This document shows, one piece after another, positions 15,977-23,826 of a stretch of DNA of 64,000 nt. How positions within the stretch are numbered: position 1 is the first letter of the stretch; every line of letters begins with the position of its first letter. The notes under the pieces were generated by a model that was not told the DNA's origin, searched no databases, and saw only the letters and a program-made list of their open reading frames with translations. The DNA is from Sandaracinus amylolyticus (lineage in GTDB: Bacteria > Myxococcota_A > Polyangia > Polyangiales > Sandaracinaceae). Location: positions 4,898,001-4,962,000 of the forward strand of contig NZ_CP070225.1 of assembly GCF_021631985.1 (NCBI RefSeq). The letters are read 5' to 3'. The translations under genes and the position numbers were made by a program.

Positions 15977-16522
15977 TCACCCGCGCGGATCGTCGGGCCC
16001 GATCACGTCGTGGCCGATGCGCACGCCGTCGCGCACGACGACGAGGTACACCAGCGGGAGCGGGCCGATCGCCTCGAACGAGTGCGCGCTGCCCGCGGGC
16101 ATCGGCGCGATCTCGCCGCGCCGCACCACGTGGCCGTGCGAGTCGCGGAGCGCGCCCTGGATCACCAGCACGCGCTCGTCGCCGAGGTGCTCGTGCTCCG
16201 GGAACTCGCGCCCCGCCTCGACCCGCACGAACCCGGTCACCGCGCTCGCGACCGCGGGGCCGCCCTCCACGTGGAAGAGGCGCACCCCGGGCGCAGGGCC
16301 CTCGGTCCACGAGCTCGCGTCGTCGACGCGCAGCAGCAGCGCGCCCGCCGCGCGCACGTCGAGGTCGAGCAGCGACGCGACCTCGCGCTCGAGATCATCG
16401 AAGCGGCTCGTCGCACGCGCGCTCGCGACCAGACGATCGCGCGGCTCCTTCCGGAGCATCGCGATCGCCGCCGCGAGCTCGAGCGCCTCGGGCTCGAGAT
16501 CGAAGAGGTCGTCGTCGCTCAC
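15977..16522 (-). CDS. ChrR-like cupin anti-sigma factor without zinc-binding cysteines
   Basis: A 181-residue protein translated from a GTG overlapping the sigma-factor stop (GTGA). The C-terminal half is a cupin with metal-ligand pattern FPEHEHLGDERVLVIQG...GSAHSF, as in ChrR. The N-terminal half is helical and aligns in position with the sigma-binding domain, but the protein contains no cysteine at all, so the HxxxCxxC zinc site of classical ChrR is absent. Sensing would have to go through the cupin, possibly by a bound metal or small ligand. The tight coupling with the ECF sigma gene supports the anti-sigma role. Confidence 0.78.
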   Translation of the reverse strand: MSDDDLFDLEPEALELAAAIAMLRKEPRDRLVASARATSRFDDLEREVASLLDLDVRAAGALLLRVDDASSWTEGPAPGVRLFHVEGGPAVASAVTGFVRVEAGREFPEHEHLGDERVLVIQGALRDSHGHVVRRGEIAPMPAGSAHSFEAIGPLPLVYLVVVRDGVRIGHDVIGPDDPRG

Positions 16523-17091
16523 GAGCGCTCCTCCTCGCCGAGACGTTCGCGCAGCGCCTTGAGCGCCGCTGCGACGCGCGATTTCACGGTGCCGATCGGA
16601 GCGCCGAGCCGCTCCGCGATCTCGCTCGAGGAGAGCCCTTCGAAGTACCCGAGCACCAGCACGTCGCGCTGCGCCTCGGGCAGCGCGGCGAGCGCCGCGG
16701 CCACGCGGGCTCGATCGAGCAGCACGGCCGGGCTCTCCGACGCGGGCGCGACCCGCGGATCGTGGGCGAGCGGCGCGCTGCGCGCGAACGCGTGCGACTT
16801 GCGCCGATCGAGCGAGCGCGAGCGCATCATCAGCACGAGCCAGGCGCGCACGCTGGCGCGCGAGGGATCGTAGGAGTGCGCGCGGCGCCACACCTCGAGG
16901 AAGACGTCGTGCACGAGGTCCTCGGCCTCGCGTCGCTCCCGCAGGATGCGCAGCCCGAGCGCGAGCAGCGCGCCCGCATGACGGTCGTAGAGCGTCGCGA
17001 GCGCGTCGCGATCACCGGCCGCGATCGAGAGCACGAGCGCCGCGTCCTGCTCGTTGCCCGCTCGCTCCGCCGCCGTGTCTCGCGCGTGCAC
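16519..17091 (-). CDS. ECF-family RNA polymerase sigma factor
   Basis: A 190-residue sigma factor. Region 2 is residues about 20-90 (ALATLYDRHAGALLALGLRIL... AEDLVHDVFLEVWRRAHSYDPSRASVRAWLVLMMRSRSLDRRR-like), with the -10 recognition helix after DVFLEVW. Region 4 follows (LPEAQRDVLVLGYFEGLSSSEIAERLGAPIGTVKSRVAAALKALRE), with the helix-turn-helix in EIAERLG...TVKSR. The GTG at 17091 has a GAGG about eight bases upstream. It is cotranscribed with its ChrR-like partner at the 3' end, so it is probably held inactive until that cupin protein senses a signal. It may control its own operon; no clear promoter motif was identified. Confidence 0.9.
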   Translation of the reverse strand: MHARDTAAERAGNEQDAALVLSIAAGDRDALATLYDRHAGALLALGLRILRERREAEDLVHDVFLEVWRRAHSYDPSRASVRAWLVLMMRSRSLDRRKSHAFARSAPLAHDPRVAPASESPAVLLDRARVAAALAALPEAQRDVLVLGYFEGLSSSEIAERLGAPIGTVKSRVAAALKALRERLGEEERS

Positions 17092-17180
17092 CCGACCTCG
17101 GCCGAGAACTCTACCAGGCTCGCGCAGCCGGACAGAGCCCCGGCGCGCTCCCGCGCGCACACGACGTCGGACGGAGGACC

Positions 17181-17600
17181 TCACGCCGCTCCTACGAGCG
17201 ACCTCCGCGTCCGGATCGAGGGCGCGCCGAGAAAGAACCAGAGCCCGATGATCGCGTCGAAGATCATGCACCCGAACGACGAGGTCTCCATGAACGGCCA
17301 GATCGGGTCGCCGTAGAGGTGATGCACGAGGTCCCACGCCGAGTGCATCCACCACGCGATGCCGATCGCCCGATGCGAGCGCAGGCCTCGATAGGCCACG
17401 ACGGCGCCGATCGCAGCGAAGGGCAGCTCCCAGATCCCGAGGCCGCCGCCGAGGTACGCGCCCATCGCGCCACCGACGATCACCGCGTTGAGCTCGCGGC
17501 GCGCGGGGTCGGCGAACCGCGACATCACGAGGACGAAGACGAGCGCGCCGATCGCTGGGCCGACGTAGTCGAGCAGCTCGGTCGGAAGAGGTCTGTGCAT
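17181..17600 (-). CDS. DUF6010-type small membrane protein
   Basis: A 139-residue integral membrane protein with about four helices. Strings such as LDYVGPAIGALVFVLVMSRFADPARRELNAV, AIGIAWWMHSAWDLVHHLYGDPIWPF and FGCMIFDAIIGLWFFLGAPS match what I recall of the DUF6010 family, whose function is unknown. The conserved His/Asp pair in HSAWDLVHHLYG could bind a metal or be catalytic. It starts 33 bp from the divergent GlxA-type regulator, which could control both genes. Confidence 0.75.
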   Translation of the reverse strand: MHRPLPTELLDYVGPAIGALVFVLVMSRFADPARRELNAVIVGGAMGAYLGGGLGIWELPFAAIGAVVAYRGLRSHRAIGIAWWMHSAWDLVHHLYGDPIWPFMETSSFGCMIFDAIIGLWFFLGAPSIRTRRSLVGAA

Positions 17601-17621
17601 GACGGACCCTGCGCGCCGGCC

Positions 17622-17627
17622 TACGCT
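17622..17627 (+). promoter_or_regulatory. -10-like box TACGCT, predicted leaderless start
   Basis: TACGCT ends six bases before the ATG at 17634, in the 33-bp gap between divergent genes. The gap is too short for two separate control regions, so both promoters must overlap. Confidence 0.5.
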
Positions 17628-17633
17628 CGGGCC

Positions 17634-18656
17634 ATGTCTGGAAAGACACGTTTCGACGGATTCTCGCCAAGGCGCGGACGTGTCGTCGTCGTCGTGTTCG
17701 ACGGTGTGGTGCTCGGTGATCTCGCGATCCCCTGCGAGGTGTTCGGGCGTGCGCGCGACCGCGACGGCGCGCTCGGCTACGACGTGCGCATCTGCGCGGA
17801 GGCGCGACGGGTCCGCACCGAGCACCTGACGCTCGAGGTGCCCCACCGGCTCGCGGCGTTGCGCCGCGCCGACACCGTGATCGTGCCGGGCCTCGACCGC
17901 GTCGATCGCGCGGTCCCCGACCCGACGCTGCGTGCGATCGCCGCGGCTGCGAAGCGCGGCGCGCGCGTGGCCTCGATCTGCACCGGCGCGTTCGTCCTCG
18001 CCGCGACCGGCGCGCTCGACGGGCGCGCCGCGACCACGCACTGGCTGGCCGCCGACGAGCTCGCGCGACGTCACCCGCGCGTGCGGGTCGATCCGCGCGT
18101 GCTCTACGTCGACGAGGGCACCGTGCTGACCTCGGCCGGCGCGGCCGCGGCGTTCGATCTGTGCCTGCACCTCGTGCGGCGCGACCTCGGCGCCGAGGCA
18201 GCGGCGCAGACCGCGCGCGCGTGCGTGATGCCGCTCGAGCGCGCGGGCGGGCAGGCGCAGTTCATCTCGCATCCGCCGCCTCGGTGCGAGTCGCCGTTCG
18301 CCGCGCTGCTCGTGTGGGCCGAGCAGCACCTCACGCGCGATCTCTCGCTCGCCGTGCTCGCGCGGAGGGCGGCGATGAGCGAGCGCACGTTCTCGCGTCG
18401 GTTCCGCGAGGAAGTGGGCACGACCCCGGCCGCGTGGGTCGCGCGCGCTCGAGTGCAGCGCGCCCAGCACCTGCTCGAGACGACGGATTGGTCGGTGGAC
18501 CGCGTCGCCGCGGAGGCGGGCTTCGGCGGGGCGACGGTGCTGCGCGAGACCTTCGCGCGACTCGCGGGCACGACCCCGCGCGCCCACCGGCGATCGTTCG
18601 GCGCTCGAAGACCATCCAAAGAATCGGCTCGGCCGCCGGTGCGAGCACTCCGGTGA
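17634..18656 (+). CDS. GlxA-type AraC-family regulator (DJ-1/PfpI plus HTH)
   Basis: A 340-residue transcription factor. Residues about 15-190 are a DJ-1/PfpI-like domain (VVVVVFDGVVLGDLAIPCEVF; SICTGAFVLAATGALDGRAATTHW, with the nucleophile-elbow Cys in SICTGAF). An AraC/XylS double helix-turn-helix follows (LSLAVLARRAAMSERTFSRRFREEVGTTPAAWVARARVQRAQHLLE and VDRVAAEAGFGGATVLRETFARLAGTTPRAHRRSF). The DJ-1 domain probably senses a small metabolite. The last dozen residues (after KESARPP) are encoded by a dispersed repeat, so the native C-terminus has probably been replaced or extended. It is divergent from the DUF6010 gene. Confidence 0.88.
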   Translation: MSGKTRFDGFSPRRGRVVVVVFDGVVLGDLAIPCEVFGRARDRDGALGYDVRICAEARRVRTEHLTLEVPHRLAALRRADTVIVPGLDRVDRAVPDPTLRAIAAAAKRGARVASICTGAFVLAATGALDGRAATTHWLAADELARRHPRVRVDPRVLYVDEGTVLTSAGAAAAFDLCLHLVRRDLGAEAAAQTARACVMPLERAGGQAQFISHPPPRCESPFAALLVWAEQHLTRDLSLAVLARRAAMSERTFSRRFREEVGTTPAAWVARARVQRAQHLLETTDWSVDRVAAEAGFGGATVLRETFARLAGTTPRAHRRSFGARRPSKESARPPVRALR

Positions 18657-18660
18657 GGGC
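18620..18660 (+). repeat. Dispersed intergenic repeat, copy 2 (short form)
   Basis: AATCGGCTCGGCCGCCGGTG followed by CGAGCACTCCGGTGAGG matches the two conserved blocks at 12280-12354 and 45680-45737, but with the middle block missing. It overlaps the last codons of the GlxA-type gene and ends just before the predicted left boundary of the IS110 element. Confidence 0.6.
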
Positions 18661-18668
18661 TTGTATCT

Positions 18669-18905
18669 AGTGCACCGGCCGATTGCCCGCCGTGGTAGGG
18701 CTGCCGGTCCAGCGGTTTCGGGAGAGGGTCGCCGCGTAGGGCTTGGGGCATCGTCCCCGTGACTGAGATTGGCGCCCTCGACCGAGTTTCTTTGCTCGAA
18801 CGGTATCCAGAGGCGTGGCTCGTCCACCGTCCTCGCATGGACAAGCAAGGGCACGAAGCTCGGCTCCGAGGCTCCCGGGGACGCGAACACGAGCTCGAGA
18901 GGCAC
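18669..18905 (+). ncRNA. Candidate bridge RNA region of the IS110 element
   Basis: In the IS110 subgroup the non-coding 5' end encodes a structured bridge RNA that pairs with donor and target DNA. Here the 237 bases between the left boundary and the transposase start hold no convincing gene and contain short hairpins such as GGGG-CATCGT-CCCC (near 18746-18760). The guide loops cannot be defined without the pre-insertion site or related copies. The call rests on position and family knowledge, not on a seen covariance model. Confidence 0.4.
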
Positions 18906-20075
18906 ATGAGATTCGTCGGGATCGACATCGGTTCGGAGAAGCACGTCGTCGCGATCGTGGACGAGGCGGGCAAGGCACTGCGGAAGCCGACGCCGTTCTC
19001 CGAAGACGCGTCGGGCTACGAACGACTGCGCTCGATGCTCGGTGAGCCCGCCGACGCGTTCATCGCGATGGAGGCGACGGGGCACTATTGGCAGAACCTC
19101 TTCGCGTTCCTGCATGCAGCAGGGTTTCAGGTCGCGCTGTTGAACCCGACGCGCACGTCGCGGTTTGCAGCCGAGGATCTGCGGCGCGCGAAGACCGACG
19201 CGCTCGACGCTCTGGGCATCGCACGCTTCGCGCAGCAGAAGAGACCTGCGGCGACCCCGATGCCCGATGAGGCCACGCTCGAGCTGCGTGAGCTGATCCG
19301 GCTTCGCGACCGCCTCGTGCAGGACCTCGGCGACCGCACGCGGCAACTGCACCGCGCGCTCGACCTCTGTTTTCCGGAGTTCACCGAGCACGTGCGCGAC
19401 GTGGCTTCGGCCAAAGCGACCACGCTGCTCATCGCGAGTCCGACCGCCGAGGCCTTCCGTGCTGCCGACCCGAACGCGCTGGCGGAGCTGAAGTACGACG
19501 GCCGCCACGTCATCGGTGTCGAGCTCGCGCAAGCGCTCTGCGCGGCTGCGAAGACCTCCGTGGGCCGCCACCAGGGCACGGCGTACGAGCTTCAGATCCG
19601 CTACGCGTGCGAGGACATCGCGACGCTCCGAGCGCGGATCAAGAAGCTCGACGACGACATCGGCCAGAGCCTCGAGCGCCACGAGGTCGGCAAGCTGCTG
19701 ACCACCATCGACGGCGTCGGCGACAACACCGCGGCGCGGATGATCGCCTCGATCGACTTCGACGCGTTCAAGAGCGCGGCCGCGCTCGCGGCGTACGTCG
19801 GCGTCGCCCCGATCGTGAGCCACTCAGGCAAGCGCCAGCCACTGCGAGGCCCCGCCTGCACGATGGGCGACGCCGACCTGCGCGCGAAGCTCTGGATGCC
19901 GACGCTGCGAGCGGTGACCCACAACCCGTGGCTCAAGGCGTTCTACGGGCGCCTGGTCGCGGCCGGAAAGCCGAAGAAGCTCGCGATCATCGCTGCGATG
20001 CGCAAGCTCCTCGGCGCGATGATCAGCGTCGCGCGCACCCGCACGCCCTTCGTGCCGAGGCTCGCGGCGGCCTGA
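18906..20075 (+). CDS. IS110-family transposase (DEDD recombinase)
   Basis: A 389-residue recombinase. The N-terminal RuvC-like DEDD domain shows D7 (GIDIGSEKH), E56 (AMEATGHY), D98 and D101 (KTDALDA). A coiled-coil linker follows, then the Transposase_20 domain (IDGVGDNTAARMIASI, YVGVAPIVSHSGKR) with the serine in SHSG expected to be the nucleophile. All four acidic residues and the Ser are intact, so it is probably active. The ATG at 18906 begins the conserved MRFVGIDIG; upstream in-frame sequence belongs to the non-coding end. Codon use is slightly less GC-biased than its neighbours, consistent with recent arrival. Confidence 0.93.
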   Translation: MRFVGIDIGSEKHVVAIVDEAGKALRKPTPFSEDASGYERLRSMLGEPADAFIAMEATGHYWQNLFAFLHAAGFQVALLNPTRTSRFAAEDLRRAKTDALDALGIARFAQQKRPAATPMPDEATLELRELIRLRDRLVQDLGDRTRQLHRALDLCFPEFTEHVRDVASAKATTLLIASPTAEAFRAADPNALAELKYDGRHVIGVELAQALCAAAKTSVGRHQGTAYELQIRYACEDIATLRARIKKLDDDIGQSLERHEVGKLLTTIDGVGDNTAARMIASIDFDAFKSAAALAAYVGVAPIVSHSGKRQPLRGPACTMGDADLRAKLWMPTLRAVTHNPWLKAFYGRLVAAGKPKKLAIIAAMRKLLGAMISVARTRTPFVPRLAAA

Positions 20076-20111
20076 CGACCGCACTTCGAGCTTGCACGAG
20101 GTCACGGTATC

Positions 20112-20540
20112 TCAGTCGTAGCTCGTCGACTGACGGCCTCGTTTCGTCTCGGCGCGCCGCTTCTTCTCGCCGAGCCGTCGCTCCTTCGCGCCTCGGCTCG
20201 GCGCCGTCTTCTTGCGCTTCTTCGGCACGACCATCGCGGCGCGCACCAGCGCGGCGAGCTTCTCGCGCGCATCCTCGAGATTGCGCTTCTGGTCGCGCGT
20301 GATCTGACTGACGATCACGACGCGCCCGTCCGCGTCGAGCCGCGATGCGCCGGCCTTCGCGCGCACCCTCGCCTTCACCTCGGGCGCGAGCGCGATCGAG
20401 CCCTCGAGGTCGAAGCGCAGATCGACCTTCGAGCTCACCTTGTTCACGTTCTGCCCGCCGGGCCCCGACGCGCGCGCCGCGCTCCATGCGAGCTCGCGCG
20501 CCGGGATCACGACGCCGGGCGCCACGACCAGATCGTCCAC
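20112..20540 (-). CDS. arfB: Peptidyl-tRNA hydrolase ArfB (ribosome rescue)
   Basis: A 142-residue release-factor homologue that frees stalled ribosomes lacking a stop codon. The GGQ catalytic motif sits in ASGPGGQNVNKVSSKV (residues about 26-30). The basic tail (KKRKKTAPSRGAKERRLGEKKRRAETKRG) is the part that enters the empty mRNA channel. Length matches the family. It starts with GTG at 20540, with a CAAAGT box six bases upstream. Its stop codon touches the right end of the IS110 element, so the insertion occurred precisely behind or at the end of the gene without removing the functional tail. Confidence 0.93.
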   Translation of the reverse strand: MDDLVVAPGVVIPARELAWSAARASGPGGQNVNKVSSKVDLRFDLEGSIALAPEVKARVRAKAGASRLDADGRVVIVSQITRDQKRNLEDAREKLAALVRAAMVVPKKRKKTAPSRGAKERRLGEKKRRAETKRGRQSTSYD

Positions 20541-20582
20541 CGCGCGACTTTGATCGAAACACGCGCGCCGAGCGAGCCGCTC

Positions 20583-22634
20583 TCACTCGGTCGCGATCGC
20601 GCTCACCGGACCGAACGCGCCGACGATCTCCAACGTGCGCGCGCCCAGCGCGATCGTGGGCGAGCGCGTCCCGAGCACCTGCTCGCCGACGACGCCGTAC
20701 GTCGCGAGCCTCGGCGTGGTGCGGAACGAGGGGAGCGGGAGGCTCGGCCCGCCCTGGTTCATCGCGAACGTCGCGACGTAGTACGCCGCGTACGCCGCGT
20801 ACGCGTACACCCCGGCGCGCGCGCTCGCGGAGAGCGGGACGTCGCTCGACACCGCGAGCTCGGCGAAGCGCACGCCGCGCCCGCCGTCCATCGTGCCCGC
20901 GAAGAGCGGATCGCCCGCCGCGCTCGCCTGCACGCCGAGCTCGACCGTCGCCGCGATGCGCACCCGCACGTCGCCCTCGGGCCACGGCCCGTTCGCCGCG
21001 TCGTTCGTCACCACGAGCTCGAGCCCGCCGAGCATCGCCGACACGTCGCTGCTCACCGACACGACCGGGGGCAGCGCCATCTCGAAGCGGACCATGTCGG
21101 GCGCGACCACCATCGCGGGCGACACGCTCATGTCGGGCGCGACGATCATGTCGGGCGCCACGACCATGTCGGGCGCCACCACCATGTCGGGCGCGACGAC
21201 TCCTTCGAGCCCGCCGGCGCGCCACAGCTCGTGCGCGACGTGGTTGAGCACGCGCTCCGACACGACGTTGCCGACCGGCTCCGACGTGCGCGACGCGTCG
21301 ACCGCGACGCTGGCGCGCACGACTCCGCTCGTCGCGCGCGTCGCGGCGGGCGCTTCGTATCGCGTCGTCAGCCCGAACACGAGCCCGTCGGCGCTGGGCG
21401 TGACGGTCGCGAACGACGCGTCGAACGTGAACGTGGTGGCCGCGCCCTCGATGCCTGCGAGCTCGAAGCTCGCGCCGAGCGTGCGCACGTCGATCGTGCG
21501 CAGCAGCTCCTCCATGATCCCGTTGAGCTCGACGGCGATGAACGCCTCGATGCTCTCGGCGATCCCCTCGCGCCCTCCCCCGATGCGCGCCGCGATCTCC
21601 GCCTCGACGAGCATCTCCTGCGCTGCAGGAGGCGGTGCGGGACCGCCCGGCGCGTCGACGTAGTCCGCGCGGATCGCGCCGACCGTCGCGACGGCCTCGC
21701 CGCGCGTGCGCGCGACGAGCACGCCGCCCTCGACCACGAGATCGACCTCGAGCGCGATGTCGACGTCGTCGAGGTACACCAGCAGCGCGCCCTCGAGCGG
21801 GCCGAGCACCGAGGTCCCCACGTAGGTGCCGTCGATCGTCACGAGGGGCACGTGACCGACGAAGTGCAGCCCTCCGGCATCGGGCGTCAGCTCCGAGGTC
21901 GTCGCGTCGGAGATCGTGAGCGCGCCGTACGTGTAGTCGCCCTCGACGAGGCACACGCCGCCCGTGCTCGCGTGACATCCGTCGGAGAGCACCTCCGACT
22001 CGCCGCCCGGACCGAACCGCGCATCGAGGCGCTGCTCGATCAGCCCGCGCGTCGCGCCGGGACCGACCAGCGCGGCGCGGAACACGTCGTCGAGGCTCGC
22101 GTACTCGCCGTACGCGTCGTCCCCGTCGTCCACACCGCTCGGCGTGACGCGCATCGTCACCGCGCCTTCGAGCGGCTCGCCGACGTCCTGCCACGACTCG
22201 GACACGAGCACGGTGCACACCGCGCGCGAGACCCCTCCGCCGGTGCCGGTCGCGACGATCTCGAGCGTGTTCATCCCGAAGCGCGCGGGCAGCGCGACCT
22301 CGATCACGCCGACCTCGGGCGTCACCGCGACGCCGTTCGCGGTGACGCTCGCGACCTCGCCCGCGACCGCCGCGATCCAGTCGATCGGCGCGCCCGGAGC
22401 CGCGGTGATCATCGAGCCGTGGAGCGGTCGCACGCAGCGCACGTCGGGCCCGTCGGGCACCGGCGTCGAGGCATCCGAGCCGGCGTCGTCCATCGCCGCG
22501 TCCTCGATCGCCGCATCGGCGCCCGCGTCATACCGGCTCGCGTCCACCGGTGGAACGCTCGGCGGGCGCTCCTCGCACGCGGCGACGAGCAGGAGCGCGA
22601 GGACGAGCCCTCGCGGGTCGACGACACGGCGCAT
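20583..22634 (-). CDS. Large lipoprotein with VVAPDM tandem repeats
   Basis: A 683-residue predicted lipoprotein (signal ending LLLVAACEE). An Asp/Ala-rich linker (DASRYDAGADAAIEDAAMDDAGSDAS) typical of myxobacterial surface proteins follows. Residues about 70-150 look like an Ig-like beta domain; two larger beta-rich regions follow, separated by six copies of a six-residue unit VVAPDM (18-bp DNA repeat at 21091-21198). No enzymatic motif was seen, and the family was not recognised. The start at 22634 has GGAGG about six bases upstream and a TAGACT box further up. It is probably cell-surface or periplasmic. Confidence 0.7.
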   Translation of the reverse strand: MRRVVDPRGLVLALLLVAACEERPPSVPPVDASRYDAGADAAIEDAAMDDAGSDASTPVPDGPDVRCVRPLHGSMITAAPGAPIDWIAAVAGEVASVTANGVAVTPEVGVIEVALPARFGMNTLEIVATGTGGGVSRAVCTVLVSESWQDVGEPLEGAVTMRVTPSGVDDGDDAYGEYASLDDVFRAALVGPGATRGLIEQRLDARFGPGGESEVLSDGCHASTGGVCLVEGDYTYGALTISDATTSELTPDAGGLHFVGHVPLVTIDGTYVGTSVLGPLEGALLVYLDDVDIALEVDLVVEGGVLVARTRGEAVATVGAIRADYVDAPGGPAPPPAAQEMLVEAEIAARIGGGREGIAESIEAFIAVELNGIMEELLRTIDVRTLGASFELAGIEGAATTFTFDASFATVTPSADGLVFGLTTRYEAPAATRATSGVVRASVAVDASRTSEPVGNVVSERVLNHVAHELWRAGGLEGVVAPDMVVAPDMVVAPDMIVAPDMSVSPAMVVAPDMVRFEMALPPVVSVSSDVSAMLGGLELVVTNDAANGPWPEGDVRVRIAATVELGVQASAAGDPLFAGTMDGGRGVRFAELAVSSDVPLSASARAGVYAYAAYAAYYVATFAMNQGGPSLPLPSFRTTPRLATYGVVGEQVLGTRSPTIALGARTLEIVGAFGPVSAIATE
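21091..21198 (-). repeat. Six 18-bp tandem repeats inside a lipoprotein gene
   Basis: Six in-frame units resembling ACCATGTCGGGCGCGACC start at 21091, 21109, 21127, 21145, 21163 and 21181. They encode V-V-A-P-D-M variants on the minus strand; the unit at 21109 is the most diverged (SVSPAM region). Because the unit is 18 bp, copy-number change keeps the frame and would change the spacing between two beta-rich domains. Confidence 0.85.
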
Positions 22635-22682
22635 CGGATCCTCCGCGCGCAGCAGTCTATCGGCAATCTTCGCGCGTCGTCA

Positions 22683-23603
22683 TCACCGGCGGGACGTGCG
22701 CGCCCACTGCAACGTCCACGTGGGCGCTCCGATCCGCGAGGCCGCGATCTGCGCGATCGATCGCGTGCCGTCCGCGAGCAGGTCGGGCGCATACGCGATC
22801 TGCTCGCGCGCCAGCGCCATCGCAGCTTCGCGATCCGCAGGCGGGCGCGCGACGCGCAGCTCGATCACGTCGGCACCGAGCGCGACGACCTCCGCGCCGT
22901 AGCGCTCGCGCCATCGCGTGAGCATCGCGACGTGCACCGTGGGCTCGGGACAGCCCGCCCAATTGCCGAACGCGAGCCACGCCGGCACCTCCGCGGGATC
23001 CCGCGTCGGCACCAGGGCCACCGCGACCTCGGGCACCGGCAGATCGAGCGCGTCGCGCACCACCCGCGATCGCACCGGCACCGGCTCCGGGATCTCCTCG
23101 GGCCAGTCCCCCTCGCGGGGGCGCGACGTCGCGAGCCGCGTCGCGATCCACGCATCGAGATCGAACGTGCGTGCCCGCCGCACGATCGCGTCCGGCGCGT
23201 CCCCCGTCGAGCGCGTCGCCTCGTCGTGGGCGCGCACCGCCCACCCGTCGCCCAGCACCACGGGCCAGCGCCCGCTCTCCGCCACGCCCTCGCTCAGGCG
23301 CTCCCAGGCCCCGAGCGCATCGCGGCCCGCGAGCACGAGCCCGAGCACCCCGGTGTCGCCGCGCTCCACCACGCGCACCAGCGGCAGCCCGCCGAGCATC
23401 GCCTGCTCGAGCGCGCGTCGCTCGGTCGCGGCGGTCGCGTCGTCGGCCGCGATCGGCTCGCCGATCGGCGGCGCGGGCGGGCGGGCGATCACCGCTGCCA
23501 CCTCCTCGTCCGGTCGGTCGCGTCGGGCCACCATCGCCCACACGCCCAGCCCTCCGAAGAGCGCCGCGACGGCGACACGCAGGAACACACGCTCCTTCAC
23601 CAC
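22683..23603 (-). CDS. DUF4253-domain protein with N-terminal membrane anchor
   Basis: A 306-residue protein with one N-terminal hydrophobic helix (RVFLRVAVAALFGGLGVWAMVA) and a C-terminal domain matching DUF4253: FGNWAGCPEP, MLTRWRERYGAEVVALGADVIELRVARPPADREAAMALAREQIAYAPDLL. The function of that family is unknown. Two adjacent GTG codons could start it (23603 or 23600). The first is preferred because TATCCT at 23616-23611 ends seven bases before it, the leaderless spacing seen elsewhere. Divergent from the L,D-transpeptidase gene at 23827. Confidence 0.75.
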   Translation of the reverse strand: MVKERVFLRVAVAALFGGLGVWAMVARRDRPDEEVAAVIARPPAPPIGEPIAADDATAATERRALEQAMLGGLPLVRVVERGDTGVLGLVLAGRDALGAWERLSEGVAESGRWPVVLGDGWAVRAHDEATRSTGDAPDAIVRRARTFDLDAWIATRLATSRPREGDWPEEIPEPVPVRSRVVRDALDLPVPEVAVALVPTRDPAEVPAWLAFGNWAGCPEPTVHVAMLTRWRERYGAEVVALGADVIELRVARPPADREAAMALAREQIAYAPDLLADGTRSIAQIAASRIGAPTWTLQWARTSRR

Positions 23604-23610
23604 GCGCGCG

Positions 23611-23616
23611 AGGATA
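23611..23616 (-). promoter_or_regulatory. -10-like box TATCCT, predicted leaderless start
   Basis: Read leftward, TATCCT ends seven bases before the GTG at 23603; no Shine-Dalgarno sequence lies between. It decides between two adjacent GTG starts. Confidence 0.45.
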
Positions 23617-23674
23617 GCAACGACGCGGTCCCCGGCCCGCGACGGCGTGTCCCGAGGGACGCGCCGTACCCTGT

Positions 23675-23690
23675 GTGATCCGCGGATCAC
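23675..23690. promoter_or_regulatory. Perfect 16-bp palindrome GTGATCCGCGGATCAC, candidate operator
   Basis: A fully symmetric 16-mer in the 223-bp gap between the divergent DUF4253 and L,D-transpeptidase genes. The size and symmetry suit a dimeric helix-turn-helix repressor. No regulator gene lies next to it, and the palindrome could also be chance in GC-rich DNA. Confidence 0.4.
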
Positions 23691-23826
23691 CCGAGAAACA
23701 TGGGCTTCTCCAGCCTCCCCACGCTGGCACGTCGGGCGCAGTCCCACCCTTCGTGCGCACGCAGAACGCCCACGGATCCGAGAGAAAGTTGCGCCAAGGC
23801 AGCAGTGTACGAACACTCGAAGAGTG

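Larger units (their letters stand above)
18669..20110 (+). mobile_element. IS110-family insertion sequence
   Basis: An element of about 1.44 kb with one transposase gene, a long non-coding left end (about 240 bp) and a short right end (about 35 bp), the layout of the IS110 (not IS1111) subgroup. There are no terminal inverted repeats. GTATCT occurs at 18663-18668 and again at 20107-20112, which fits a duplicated core such as CT; the exact boundaries are inferred from this. The right end abuts the stop codon of arfB and the left end abuts a dispersed repeat. Confidence 0.7.
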
